The notes: a model not told the origin generated them from the sequence alone. A stretch of DNA of 64,000 nucleotides from Margaritifera margaritifera (GCA_029931535.1 JAQPZY010001660.1:7324001-7388000); one strand, 5' to 3'; shown: positions 11,635 to 24,905, counted from the stretch's first letter. Program-made: numbers and translations.

Positions 11635-12687
11635 GTTGGAAAAAGCACCATTTACTCATTGCATTTTATATCTTTAAATCACACTTTTGCAACAATGTCC
11701 TTAGCAAAAACAATACATATTTTTTTGCTTCTTATATAGCAACACATTTTGCATGTGATTTGAACTTTATATTTCCTTTATAATTAAGAATTTATATTTA
11801 AAAAACATAACAGCAGCTCCACACAGTTTCAAGGGGCTCACAGGTTTGGCAGTTTGTCCTTGGATATTCTAATGTTTACATTAGATTCGGTCTACATCTA
11901 CAACAGATTGAGTCATTCATTTGTAAGCTGCATATCTTGCACATCACAAAAACTTGCTAATAAGATGTATCCCATCTGCAAGCAGTAACAATCAAGTTTT
12001 TTGCGATATGCTATAAATCACAAAATATTCACTTCTTTTTAGCAAGACAATAAAATGCCAATTTTGTCATATGGTATGTGTTACGCCTCTAAGAAAATAA
12101 AAAAAATGTAAGTTATATACATGTCATTAACTGAATCTACAGATATTCAACATTACCAGAAAATTTTAATTTACAGTAGTTAGTCAGAAGATCGCAGTTA
12201 ATCGGTCACAAAAGTCATTTTTAAAATGATCAGTTGACATTATTGTTCATTAACTCACTGAATAAGATAAATTGAAGTGAACATAGACAATGGCTGTCTC
12301 ATTAGCAAGTTAGAGAAATTGTGTTTTGTTTCATATCTAACTACAAAATATATTTGTAGTCATGTATCTCTTCTCTATGGAGTTAATTTGCTCATCATAG
12401 TTCCAATTATGTCTTTGACATAGTTTATTAAATTTTATTAGCTTATGCCTAATATGGAAATTGTTTCGTAGATACATTTTGTCATTCCCAGAAAAACAAG
12501 GAAATAGCATGATTCATAAGAATACTATATGTTGCTGAATCCTTTTAGTGTCAGCAGTATGTTTTTAAACACACACAGTCATTCTTTCTCTCTGTAAATG
12601 TAGGCATTTGCTCTCTCTGTCAATTTTTTTTATAGCTCTCTAATATTTTAATGTATAAGAAAACAGGTCCTAATGTTCCATTTTCTT

Positions 12688-13694
12688 ACTAGTACGCTCT
12701 ACAGGTCATAGTCTTATGGGATCGACTGTTGTCCATCATCAATCATAATTCCATCATCTGTCCATCCATTAGCACAAGTTTGTTATCACTACTCCTCCTA
12801 AACTATTTGGAGGATTGCCATGAAAATGTATACATACATTCATTCCAAGGTCTAGTTGGTCCTAAATGAAAATGGTGCCACATGGATATCCAATATGGTC
12901 ACCACAATGTCCATCCTGAAAATATTATTATTGCTACTCCTCCTGAATAGATGGTAATATCAGCATGGGGTTTTCACTAAAAGATTTCTTATGATGTCTA
13001 CTTAGTCCTAAATGAAAATGGTGCTGATACGACTTCCAATATGACCACCATGGCAGCCATCTTGAAAATATTGTTATTGCTACTCCTCCTAGATGGATGG
13101 TCATATTGACATGGGGTTTTCAGCAAAAGACTTCTTATGATATCTAGTCGGTTCTCAATGAAAATGGTGCTGATCTTACATCCAATATGGCCATCATGAT
13201 GGCCATCTGAACAATCATCTTACCGCTACACCTCCTGAATGAATGGTCATATCAACATAGAGTTTTCACCAAAATAATTCTTTTGATGTCTAGTAGTTCC
13301 AAAATAAAATGGTGTCGATCAAAGGGAGCCATGTTAGTTTAGTTGGTAGAGCATCAAACTCGTAATCCAAGGGTTGCAGGTTTGATACCCGCCCAGGCCA
13401 TCCCAGGTCTGCTGCCTTAGTGTGTCCTTGGGAAAGGCACTTAGCTCCCCATTCCGAGGCTTGATATAGCCAATAATGTGTTAAAAGTGACATTAAAACT
13501 GACAAACAAATAAACAAAAAATTTACATCAAATATGTCCATCATGGTGGCCATCTTGAAAATCTTGTTATTAATCAAGAATATCAAAAATGGTTTCAACA
13601 CTCAGTAGTTAAAATGAAGAAATGGTCTTATCTTAGGTTCCTGGAAATTCTTTTTGCCCAGTAGAGTGTCAATCTCTTCAAGGGACTCTTGTTT
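12688..13694 (+). repeat. tandem-unit element family A, copy 2
   Basis: It opens with ACTAGTACGCTCTACAGGTC and a leader containing CACAAGTTTGTTATCACTAC, shared with copy 1. About five 150-bp units follow. It closes with GGTTTCAACACTCAGTAG ... AGTAGAGTGTCAATC ... GACTCTTGTT. The SINE at 13325-13521 interrupts the last unit. Confidence 0.8.
13325..13521 (+). mobile_element. tRNA-derived SINE, copy 2
   Basis: The head contains an A box (TAGTTTAGTTGGTAGAG), an anticodon-loop-like ACTCGTAA and a good B box (GGTTTGATACC), so it derives from a tRNA gene. The body has TGTGTCCTTGGGAAAGGCAC and TTAGCTCCCCATTCCGAGG. The tail is ACAAACAAATAAACAAA. The acceptor stem does not pair as in a functional tRNA, so it is not called as a tRNA gene. 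Confidence 0.85.
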
Positions 13695-13739
13695 TTATAT
13701 TTATTCCACAAATAGAATTTTTGACTGATTATTCTACAG

Positions 13740-16700
13740 TCCTCCCTGGTGTCCCATGAACTTGCATCAGATCACCTCTGCATTATATGCCATCTTGACG
13801 TATCAGTCCCTAACCCTCCACCTTTATTTGCTACTAAGAGAAACCTCCATATGATAAATAGAACCCAACTAATGCATGACATCCAAGCAATCCTAACAAC
13901 TTTGCTACCTCCTACTGCAGAACAACTTGATAACTGCGAGCGTTCAATGCTTGACAAACATGCCCCAGCATCCAAGTGCAGAGTATCAGTTACAAAGTGT
14001 TCTCCGTGGTATAGCAATGTTAGGGACCAGCTTCGCACTGCTAAAAGAAACTGCCATAAGGCTGAGAGGCTTTGGCTTTCCACCAGACTCACTATTCATA
14101 AGTAAATCTATGAAGCCACTAATAAGAATGTCACAAACATAGTCCATGCAGCGAAATCAGCCCACTACAGTACTAAGATCACTGAAAGTTCCAGCTGCAA
14201 AGAGCTCTTCGAGATTACTAACAGGCTAATGTCAAGGAACAAATGTACACCACTTCCAACTACAGTGAAACCCCGCTATAACGCGATATTTGGGGTCCAT
14301 AAAATTCGATCGCGGAAAAAGCGGGGACGCGTTATTGCTGGGTTTTAGTATATTTTACTTTATTCAGAGAACAACGTATACACGTCTGATGTATAGCATG
14401 AATTGGGTATCAACACCGTTTACTATCTGATATCAATCTGTCTTTGTTTTCCCACATGACAACCCTTTGATTGAGCCACGAGTATGTTCAGTGCCAAGTA
14501 ACAGAGAGTGGTTATTTGAACTCCCTGTGATCTTGCCGCCCAAGCTCAGTCCCTACATAAGCACCCACATATGACAATCTTTGATCTTGCCGCCCAAGCT
14601 CAGTCTCTACATAAGCACCCACATATGACAATCTTTGATCAACCACCGCATTGTCTGATGCTTGGTTGTGTATGCAGTTAAAGAAGAAACGAAAGTCGGC
14701 TATTGTTTGCGCAATGATTGTATACAGGATGAATTGAAGTCCAGCGCACGTGTTGGCGGCTTACGTTTTTTGATGTTTATTAAATCATGAGAATCTTTTA
14801 TCAACCACCACATTGTCTGATGCTCGGTTGTGTATGCAGTTAAAGAAGAAAAACATGTCGGCTATTGTTTGAGCAATGATTGTATACAGAATGAATTGAA
14901 GACAAACACAAAGAAGACTTACTGGCTTTACTCATGGATCAGTAATAAGTAACATTTCTGATAATGTTTATTTTGGCATAACACTTCAAGAAATTGGTGA
15001 AATTGTTAAATTTCAAAAGCCATGCCCACGATCAAATTCCCCAAAATGATAATAAACTTTTTATACACTATTTCTCGTATTTAAAAAAAAATTTTTTTCC
15101 GTGTACGAGAAAAATACATGTACATGTATATAAATTTCAGAAACCATGCCACAAATGTATTATACTCGAATTCATACGCGATCTCTTCCCCAAAATGATA
15201 CTGTAATATACACATTTTATACACTATTTCTCGTACTTTGAAAAAAAAATTTTCATGTGCGAATGAATACATGAAATTTTGGGAGCCACACCACGATCGC
15301 GTTATATCCGAATTCGCGTTATAGCGGGGCGCGTTATAGCAGGGTTTCACTGTACCTTCTCTCCAGTTGACCTTCCGGACCAGTTTGCAAATTTCTTCTG
15401 TGACAAAGTACATACCATTAGAGATAAGCTTGACAACACAATTTCAATTGACTCGTCGTCACCATACAGTTGCGATACTGAATTTCAGCGGCAACCGTTA
15501 GCAGCATTTGAACCTGTCTCTATGGATTTAGTACGTACAATCATGATGAAGAGTGCCCCAAAGTCATGTGAACTTGATCTGATTCCGACATCACTGCTGC
15601 TTGAGTGCTTAGATCCAATATTGCCTTCACTAACTGATGTTATTAATACTTCTTTCTCATCCGGGGAATTCCCATCATTTTGCAAAACTGCCATTGTAAA
15701 GCCTCTGCTGAAGAAACCAACACTTGACCATAACGATTTAAAGAAATACCGCCCAGTTTCTAACCTCCCATTCATGTCAAAAATCTTAGAAAAAGTTGTT
15801 CTATCCCAACTTGTATCTCATCTGAATTCAAACAGTCTTTTTAGCAATGTGCAGTCTGCATATCGCCCTCGCCACAATACCGAAACTGCCCTCTACCCTT
15901 CTGAAAGCAGTTAACGACCTTCTCTCTGCTTTGGATAGTGGAAAGATTGCAGTCTTCACCCTCCTTGACTTGTCTGCAGCATTTGACACAATAGACCATG
16001 ATATATTACTTCACCGTCTCCATCATGTATTTGGCATTCACGATACAGCCTTACTATTGTTCAAGTCCTACTTTTTCAACAGGACACAAATTGTGTCCGC
16101 AAATGGAAAACACTCCAGCCCAGTTGATCTATGTTTTGGTGTTCTACAGGGTTCTCTTCTTGGACCAGTTCTCTTCATTCTATACACTCAGCCGCTCTCA
16201 AGTGTCATAGATTGTCATCCAGTGTCTCACCAATTGTACGCTGATGACACCCAAATATACAAATCTAGCCACCCAACTGAAGTTGATGCTACCATCCAAG
16301 GTGTAGAGAGGTGTATTTCCAATGTGAAATCATGGATGACATGTAACAAGCTGCAGATGAATGATGATAAAACTGAAACCATTCTGATTACAACACAAAG
16401 ACTTTCTCATTCACATCCTTTACCTCAAACAATAAATATCAGCAACACCAACATTAAATTCACACAGTCAGTACAAAACCCAGTGTTACTCTAGACAGTA
16501 CACTCTCATTGCACCATGAACATATGCATAACTGCATACCTTGTGCTGAGACTCATCAGCTCCATTCGCAATTATCTTTCAGTTGATGCCACTAAAACAC
16601 TTGTGTGTTCCTTAGACTGGATTATTGTAACTCAATTCTATCTGGTTCGTCTCAGTATCTACTCCAGAAACTTCAAAAAGTTCAAAACACAGCTGCTTGG

Positions 16701-17066
16701 ATCATTCTTAGAGTACCATGAACAGAGCACACCTCCCCCCTGCACTGTACCCTACACTGGCTACCCATTAGATCCAGAATCAAACACAAAATTTGTTCTC
16801 TGTGCTATGTTTCATTGACTGGCACCAGTCCAACATACCTATCTCACCTCACCCATGTGTACACACCAGCAAGATACTTACGCTCCTCTTCCGACATTCA
16901 TATTCTCATTATTCCCACTATGAAAATGAAGTCATGTGGACAATGTTCTTTTGCATACCAGGGCCCAGCAACATGGAATGAATTGCCCACTGAACTTAGA
17001 CACAAAGACACAGTGATCTCATTTAAGAGTGCCCTTAAAACTCACCTATTTCGACTGCAAGAATAG
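13740..17066 (+). pseudogene. LINE ORF2: endonuclease end and reverse transcriptase
   Basis: Encodes the RNA-templated polymerase that copies the LINE. Visible blocks in order: endonuclease end (SDHLCIICHLDV), linker, RT motifs YRPVSNLPFMSKILEKV, LLDLSAAFDTIDHDIL, GVLQGSLLGPVLF and YADDTQIY, then a C-terminal region with GPATWNELPTELR and FKSALKTHLFRLQE ending at 17066. The catalytic YADD box (16237-16248) and the preceding Asp are intact. The reading frame is broken near 14103, near 15893 (frameshift just after RHNTETAL), at 16493 and several times beyond. The pogo-like insertion also interrupts it. It is therefore dead but fairly young. Confidence 0.9.
14263..15352. mobile_element. pogo/Tigger-like non-autonomous transposon 1 (1090 bp)
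   Basis: The ends are CAGTGAAACCCCGCTATAAC and GTTATAGCAGGGTTTCACTG, about 22-bp inverted repeats, with TA on both sides (14261-14262 and 15353-15354). Subterminal repeats of GCGTTATAGCGGGG type are present. The interior has two internal duplications: TTGCCGCCCAAGCTCAGTC at about 14534 and 14584, and TTGTGTATGCAGTTAAAGAA at about 14660 and 14825. No transposase is seen. Removing the element and one TA leaves the host LINE in frame, so this is a clean, recent insertion. Confidence 0.92.
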
Positions 17067-17232
17067 ACTTAAAGACCTAATGTTTCCTTACCTTAACTAT
17101 TGTCAGCATGTTTTTGTTTTCTAATTTCATGGTGTTTGTTCTTCGTAATCATATCATTATATATGTTTTTTAGGTGTTATCTAATGTTGTAAAGCGCTTA
17201 GAGCTTCTAAAGATTAGGCGCTATACAAAGTC

Positions 17233-17271
<39 letters not shown>

Positions 17272-17805
17272 GCTTTCCAGTATCATCATAAATAATTTGA
17301 GGAATTTTGCAATAGATTTTATATATTAGAAACCAAAATTGAAATAAGTAATTTAGAAAATGAATGCAGAAGACAACTGAATAAGTCATTTCCTTACTCT
17401 GTATTTATTAATTAGATCTAATATTAACTTTTTCCCTCGATTCAGAGCAACATTAAGTAATCTACTTGGAATATTTGTCTTGATCATGCAGACTTGCTCA
17501 TCTAGATGATGCAAGATTATACTGGTTTTGCATTATTTGCATCACTTGGATGAGCATACAAATTTAGTGAACAGACAGACAGATCTGAAAGTTTGTAACT
17601 GGGATTAGGTATTAGTAGCTACTGTTTGATTATAAATTGAATGTAATACCAACATGTAACCAAATGGACTTGTGGAATTTCCTTTAAATAAATGCTCAGA
17701 TTCATGTTATATCTATAATTTTAACATCCCTCATTGTTGGCAGTTATTTATGTTATATTTACAATCCCTTGTGTTAAAATATAGCAATGCATTTCATTTT
17801 GTCTG

Positions 17806-18345
17806 CATACAGGCACATATGACTGTCAGTTACATGCACTGACATACAGTATCATACAGGCAAATATGTCTGTTAATTACATGCATCGACACACAGTAGC
17901 ATACAAGCACATATGTCTGTTAATTGCATGCATCGCCACACACAGTAGCATACAGGCACATATGGCTTTTAATTACATACATTGACATATAGATGAATAC
18001 AGGCACATATGACTGTTAATTACATGCATTGACATATTGTAGCATACAGGCACATATGGGTGTTAAGTACATGTATTGACATTGACATACAGTAGCATAC
18101 AGGCACATATGGGTGTTAATTACATGCATCAACATACAGTAGCATACAGACACATATGGCTGTTAATTACATGCATTGACATACAGTAGTATACATGCAC
18201 ATATGGCTGTTAATTACATGCATTGACACACAATAGCATACAGGCACATATGGCTGTTAATTTCATGTATTGACACACAGTTGCATACAGGCACATATAG
18301 CTGTTAATTACATGTATTGACATTGATATATAGTAGCATATGGGC
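17806..18345. repeat. 47-bp minisatellite, about 11 copies
   Basis: The unit contains CATACAGGCACATATGGCTG, TTAATTACATGCATTGACA and a CACAGTAG end. Units vary by short insertions (a doubled TGACATTGACA). Confidence 0.9.
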
Positions 18346-19573
18346 AAGGTAAAACTACTACCAGAAATGTATATTTCTGACCATCAGTATAATTTCTCCA
18401 AAATGTTATGTTACTATTTAGCTAAATTTAAATATTCATGCTAAAATTTAATGACCCTGTAACATTGAGATTTATAATGTTATCTCAAGTAAATTACTTG
18501 CATTGCTTCCTTGTGTTGCTTTGAGTCAAGGAAAAAATTAATACCAAATCCAAAGATTTTTGGTTTGAGGGATGGTGAAAAGTTCTCCAAGGAATTTAGA
18601 TAGCTTGTAAAGATACTAAATTAGACAAATATAACATTTTGATTTGAAAATTTTAAATTGTCACTATTATTGTACTCGAAAGTGACATATAACTAATATG
18701 ATTGTAGACATTTAAGGTTTGAAAGACTTTGGAAGTCTTCTATGTAGATGAAAATCTGAGAACATTTTATTAGCAAATTAGTTTCTATAACTGTCCATCT
18801 GAAACGTTTTTGAATATTTGTCGATCTGTTTCAGAAATCTATGGCAAAAACATAGATGTACTTTTATATGTCACCCTAAAAATTATTTGTATGTGTTACC
18901 TAATCTTGACTTCTCATTTTTTTTCCTGCAAATAGCAAGGAAAGGAGAATGAGGTTTGTTTTGTTGAATTAGATAGCTGTGCAGGGTTGCATCTAGGATG
19001 CTCAATCTTGAAAATCCCCCCCAAAATTTAAGATTTCCCACAAAATTTCAAATTCTATGCAGGCAAAATCGCACACAAAAAAGAATTTTGTGCATTTTTG
19101 TGACAAATGCGCCTTTTTTTTATATATGTTTTTTTTTTATGTACAAATTCTGGTTGTCACTCTCAGCGGATATGTTGTCCTTGTGTAGTTGTGCAATATG
19201 TCATGTATTTCCTGAGTGTCACATGTTCAATTCTGATTGGTTACTAAGAAAGGTCAGGAGAGCACATGTTTGATGCAATCAGAACATCTTCGGCCTTTTC
19301 CATCAAGTTGAGAAAGACTTATTTCACGACCAGATGGAAATGGCCAAGCAGTGTCTGATCGATGTTTGATGTTGAGGCTAGCTTATTGAGACAATGCAAT
19401 AAATAGCAAAACAAGTTAAAACTAGGACACTTTTTCATTATTTTATCAGTAATACTTCTAATAACAATCAGAGTGCAGATATTTCTGTCAATAGGCACAG
19501 CGATAGTGAACAAACAAATCCTCACTCTAATCACATATCAGACATTCACGAGGTTGGGGTACTAATATTAGTA

Positions 19574-20540
19574 CAGTTGAACCCGGTTATGTCGCCGGCC
19601 TAGGGGTTTGCCAAAAAGCGTCGAGATAACCGATGATCGAGATAAACGAAAACCAATATGGCGACAATATATTAACATGTGCTTGAAATTTCTTTGTGTA
19701 CATGATGTGCGTTAATAAATGAGAATGTACATGCACGTGTTTTTGGAGGTTTTTTTACACAACAGCGTTGCCGCGATTTGTTTGATGAAGCGATCGGCAT
19801 GCTATAAAAATGTACATACATGTTTGCTAACAACAAAAGGCATATGTGCACCAACTAACAGCAGAGATTTACCAGTATACAATACAAACCACTGTCGATT
19901 CTCGATACAAACCTTTATTATATTCTCCAACATTGCAAACACAAAGATCGCTACAGCATGCTATCCTTTAGACAAGATCAACAAGAGTGAGTGAACTGTC
20001 ATTGGAGTGAACGACCATACGGACCGTGATCACGTGCTACGTGAACTCAGCACATGCGCAGTGAACCAAGTAAGATCATTCTTTCACTCCTGTATTTACT
20101 GAACACTTACCCAATTGTTTTTACAACTAGGAATGAAAATCGTGAAACGTGAATATCGACCGCAATAATCGTCCTTCAATATCACACACTGTACCGTTCG
20201 TTCGTGTCACTCCTGTGTGAGGGGTCCGTAAAACTTTGCATAAGACGCGTCTTATATACGCGAAAATACGGTAGTGAGATGGTGAAGTGGCATCAATAAC
20301 TAACATTTTCAAAAGCCGGCGATTGGTCATGGGGATCGAGATAACCGACGTTAAGTGGCAAATTTGGCCCTCTTTTGTGCTCTTTTGTGCTCGAGATATT
20401 AGGGTTCGGCGACATAAAAGAATCGACATAACCGATGAGAAAATGCTAAGACAAAGAGAGAATTTGGCGGTTCCACTTCAAAAACGTCGACTTAATAGGG
20501 TTGGCGAGTTAACCGAGGTCGAGATAAGTGGGTTCGACTG
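19574..20540. mobile_element. pogo/Tigger-like non-autonomous transposon 2 (967 bp)
   Basis: The ends are CAGTTGAACCCGGTTATGTC and ATAAGTGGGTTCGACTG, with TA flanks at 19572-19573 and 20541-20542. Repeated GTCGAGATAACCGA motifs lie near both ends. No transposase reading frame is present. It differs in sequence from the element at 14263-15352 but has the same terminal logic. Confidence 0.88.
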
Positions 20541-20612
20541 TACTAGTATAAGACGATGCTAAAGACGGCAGTGCTGAAACTGAGGTGTCCTTCCAATGTC
20601 AAGAAAACAACA

Positions 20613-20846
20613 AAATCTTTCAATTCAGACTGGAAAAAAAATCGACCATGACTGCAAACGAATGAAGTAAATGAGATGCTTTGCAGTTGGTGTGTAAAAA
20701 TTGGCAAAGAAAATTCTTTCACACTAGGAATTGCTAACTTCAGGACATCAGCCCATGACAGGTTGAATTCAGCTCACAAACAGGCAATTCAGGATTTGAA
20801 ACGAAGTGAAAATCTTAAAACTATATGCAAGACAGTTATCAAGTGA
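20613..20846 (+). pseudogene. BED/TTF-type zinc-finger remnant of a hAT-like transposase
   Basis: The frame reads SFNSDWKKN, one in-frame TGA, then NEMLCSWCVKIGKENSF, NFRTSAHDRLNSAHKQA and stops at 20844-20846. The spacing F.SDW ... MLC.WC ... NF ... R...H..A is that of the N-terminal zinc finger in hAT-type transposases and related domesticated proteins. The catalytic DDE domain is absent. The family assignment is by pattern only. Confidence 0.6.
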
Positions 20847-20989
20847 CACACAATAAATATGTAACACTGTTTTTTAAGATATAAAAATGGACAGAGGAGT
20901 GACATGATTTGCAGCCCATGGTTTGATTCTTTAGTGATAGAGAAAATACTGTTATTAGAAAACACAAGATTTTGATTTTCAATTTTTAG

Positions 20990-21786
20990 TGTTATACTGC
21001 AATACAGAAAACATGATATGCATTAAATATTATACTGTAATATATAGAACACATACTATGCATTAAGTATTATACTATAATATACAGAAAAAATGCTATG
21101 CATTAAGCATTATACTGTAATATACAGAAAACATAATATGTATATAGTGTTATACAGTAATATGCAGAACACATGCAATGCATTAAGTGTTATACTGTAA
21201 TATACAGAACACATGCTATGCATTAAGTATTATACTGTAATATACAGAAAACATGCTATGCATTAAGTGTTATACTGTAATATACATAACACATGATATG
21301 CATTAAGTATTATACTGTAATATACAGAACACATGCTATGCATTAAGTATTATACTGTAATATACAGAAAACATGATATGCATTAAGTATTATACTGTAA
21401 TATACAGAAAACATGCTATGCATTAAGTATTATACTGTAATATACATAACACATGATATGCATTAAGTATTATACTGTAATATACAGAACACATGATATG
21501 TATTTAGTGTTGTACTGTAATATACAGAACACATGATATGCATTAAGTATTATACTGTAATATACATAACACATGATATGCATTTAGTGTTATACTGTAA
21601 TTACAGAACACATGATATGTATTTAGTGTTGTACTGTAATATACAGAACACATGATATGCATTAAGTGTTATACTGTAATATACAGAACACATGATATGC
21701 ATTAAGTGTTATACTGTAATATACAGAACACATGATATGTATTTAGTATTATACTGTAATATACAGAACACATGATATGCATTTAA
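20990..21786. repeat. 40-bp minisatellite, 20 copies
   Basis: The unit is TATACTGTAATATACAGAAC followed by ACATGATATGCATTAAGTGT. The array lies entirely inside the hAT-like element and must have expanded after its insertion or been carried by it. Confidence 0.95.
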
Positions 21787-24700
21787 TACACTTATTATAC
21801 TTGCTATTGCTCTGTTTAAATCTGTTAATTTTTTACATTTTGTCTACATCATACTGGTAGGCCCCCCTTATCACTACATTGGCCCCTTTTTCAGATTCAG
21901 TGGGAGCAAGTGCCCACATTTACCAAGTTTTAGATGCAACCCTGGTTTTGTAGTTTGTGCTTAAATAGGTGTTGTAATTAAAATTGTTAAATCTAATCTT
22001 CATAATAGTGACAGAATTATTGACATGCTTACCCATATGTAAACAGTTTTAATAATATTTAATTGTAGATTATGAATGAAAAAATAAAAAACAATTTTGC
22101 ACTTGTGATGTAATAGCATAACGGAACTGATTGGCAACATTAGAAAGTATCAAATGCAAAATATGATGTCAGAACAAAGAAATCTTAAAGCTATGAGGAT
22201 CCAATATTACTTGTGTCTTGACCAGATTGAAAATTACATGAGCTGATGAAATAGATAAGCAAATGCTACCCCTTTTCATAAATTATTGTGCTTAATGTTT
22301 CAAACCAAAACATGGCTTATTAGCATTAGTATACACATCAGAATTTGAAATGAACAAGATTTAGCATGTGTTTATACATGTTTTAGAAACCTTGCAAAAA
22401 CAGTCATCCACAAAACCCAGTCCACAGCATTATTAGTTTTTAGAACTTTTCCTTTGTTGCTTCATTGTCTTCATCTTTGTTGACTTTACATTGTGTACCA
22501 AAAATTAATTCAAAACATCTGTTTCCAGGTCTATATGATTATTTGTAGACATTAAAGCAATTTTTCCAAAACTTACTCAGAGCCTCTTTTCCCCATTTTT
22601 TCATTAAAGTTAGATGACAGTTCAAGAAAAAGATCTTCAAGCTGATGTATAGATATTTTTATTTTTCATTGCAACACTATCTTGATTATTAGAACACAGA
22701 CACAAGCTGAGACATTTTTAAAAAAATTATACTTGAGTCATTATTCCATTTGATGTCTTTATAAGTGTATCCATTTTAGATATATTCGTTGATTCTATTA
22801 CTTGTAACTGATAACTGAATTAAAAGGTTCCTGTCCTTGTGGTAACAAACCCCTGGTTACATTTAATTTTGAGACTGAATTCTCCCTTTTTCTTAGGCCT
22901 GATTTTTAGGCCCTATCCATGAATATGGCAGAAAGTACATGTGTGAAGCATTAGTCAGGTCCATACATCAATTGAACTTTTGCAGCATGCATTTGAAGGT
23001 GTATGTTTAGGTCTCACATTTCTTTTTACTCATTGCATTCTAGAAAAAGTATTTTCACTTTCTAAACTTGAAAACAATTGGCAGTGAATGTCTTTTATCT
23101 TGTATGAAAGTTAAGCTTCCTTTTTGCAATTTTTAATTCAATAAGTTTTACATTATTTTTTTTTATATTTTTTATATTAGCTTCTTGACTTTCCATAGAT
23201 ATTTTTCTGTACTTAATTAATGTACTTTGATCACATCAATGTGACTGAAGTATGTATATATTTTTTCAATTTATTCTCGAATTAGAATTGTCATTTCTTG
23301 CTTTTTTTCAGCTAAAGGAATACAAATTTCAAATGAAGAATTCTACATACTACCAACATTTTTCAAATTCCTGTATTATTTGTCTGTTGGCGTTTATTGG
23401 CTTTCAGAGATTTCAGTCCCTCCATGCCTATGGCATACTGTCTGTTCTCATTTACTAAATACAGTTTGTGTTACCAAAAATATTAACAAACTTTATGGTC
23501 TTAATGAGCCAATGACCTGTCAGGTACATTTTTTTTTTTTTTAAATGTATGTCAAGGGAAGCAACTCAGATTTAGGTAAATTATTAGACATTATAGCAGA
23601 TACCTCCCTTGGATATTTTTCTACTCGTGGTAGTTCCTGAAACAATAGTAGAAAATGCTTTTTAAAAAAATCACCACAATAAACCATACATACCTCAAAT
23701 ATTCAGTCTTTCTGACTAGCACTCAAACTATCATGGATTAAAATATTGACTGACCATCTCAGTCATGCTTCCTGGATACCTTGTATCATAGATACATTAG
23801 AAAAAATTACAGGTAATAAAATCCTCTTTGAAAAGTAACAAGACCTTCAAAAAATAGTTCCATGAATGTACATTGTTTTGACAGAAAGTTTTTTTTTATA
23901 TATATATATGAACAGAAGCAGATAATTACTCAACCACAACCCCTGAAAATATCTGTATCCATGCCATTATGGTACAATAAATATATTAAAATAAGTGTAT
24001 CAACCATTTTTTTAAATTAAAACTGGTGTGCAAAATTACTTTCTATGTTAATGATATAGTAAGTGCCAATGGTAATTTTCTCACTGATGTAACATATTTT
24101 TAAAATGACAATATCTATATCTTTTATTGAATTATATGGAATTACTTAGGACTTGGAAGACTGTTACAAAAATAAAGAAAAACTTAAAGACCCATTGTAC
24201 AAATATTATGAAATACTAAAATAACTTAGTAGAAAAAGTATCAAAACTTTTCTATAACATAATTTTAAAGAAATAATGAGAATTACCTTTTAAAGTCTGA
24301 ACAAATGGAATGTTGCACTAAATCAGTATTACCAAAGCAATGATTGTAAATTGATATATGTATTACCTTTAAGAGTTTGATACAGGGCTTCAGAGTTTTC
24401 AGTTCAAAATCATTCATCAAATAGTCTATGCAAAATGAAAATCTCAGCATCATGTCTTTGCACATTCTGTAATGAACATTGAGAAAAATAGATATGCTTA
24501 TTTTTTTATTGTCTTGTTGTAAAAAAAAATATTTAATTTCACATAACAATAGAGTGAAAATGTGGTATGCAGGTGGATTTAACTTCTAATATCTTATTTG
24601 GTTTAAAAAATCTTGCAGAATATGATATTATAAATTTATGTTATTTATTAAGAGTTATATATACTCTTTTTGTTGTTGCATAGAAAATGTTAAGTTATAC

Positions 24701-24794
24701 AAACATATTGAACTTTATTCTACATATCTTCATTCCTCTGCAAATGCAGAAAAGAATAGCACTGAATGCACTTTAACCCTCCCTCTGATAGGTT

Positions 24795-24905
24795 TTGTGA
24801 AGAACATATACTTAATCATACATGATATTTTGTATACCTTTATATATAATGTGTTTTGTGAAGAATTAATCATACATGATATTTTGTATACCTTTATATA
24901 TAATG
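24795..24905. repeat. two-copy tandem duplication of about 55 bp
   Basis: TTTTGTGAAGAA ... AATCATACATGATATTTTG ... CCTTTATATATAATGT occurs twice in succession; the first copy has nine extra bases. Confidence 0.85.

Larger units (their letters stand above)
13735..17270 (+). mobile_element. CR1/L2-like LINE, 5'-truncated, split by a DNA transposon
   Basis: The element starts within the endonuclease C-terminus (SHELASDHLCIICHLDV). It continues through a reverse transcriptase and C-terminal domain and ends in a 3' UTR with TTGTAAAGCGCTTAGAGC, GGCGCTATACAAAG and an (ATT)n tail. That end is characteristic of CR1/L2-type LINEs. A 1090-bp pogo-like element occupies 14263-15352. It lies in the second part of a long intron on the gene's own strand. 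Confidence 0.9.
18982..21944. mobile_element. hAT-like transposon remnant (2963 bp) with nested insertions
   Basis: The ends are CAGGGTTGCATCTA and its exact reverse complement TAGATGCAACCCTG. C/G-rich subterminal tracts (CCCCCCC near 19016, GGCCCCCC near 21860) lie inside both ends. The interior holds a zinc-finger-like coding remnant (20613-20846), the pogo-like element at 19574-20540 and a 40-bp minisatellite. An 8-bp target duplication was not evident, so the superfamily call rests on the CAGGG ends and the finger remnant. Confidence 0.65.

Noticed and set aside
13325..13395. Stand-alone tRNA gene
   Set aside because: A and B boxes and an anticodon-like loop exist, but the acceptor stem does not pair and a SINE body and tail follow; the same body recurs at 4612-4800.
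13290..13601. 103-codon - strand frame
   Set aside because: Antisense of the SINE and family A unit.
23310..23458. Exon after TTTTTTTCAG at 23310 (LKEYKFQMKNSTYYQ)
   Set aside because: No usable donor follows and the peptide turns into random hydrophobic sequence.
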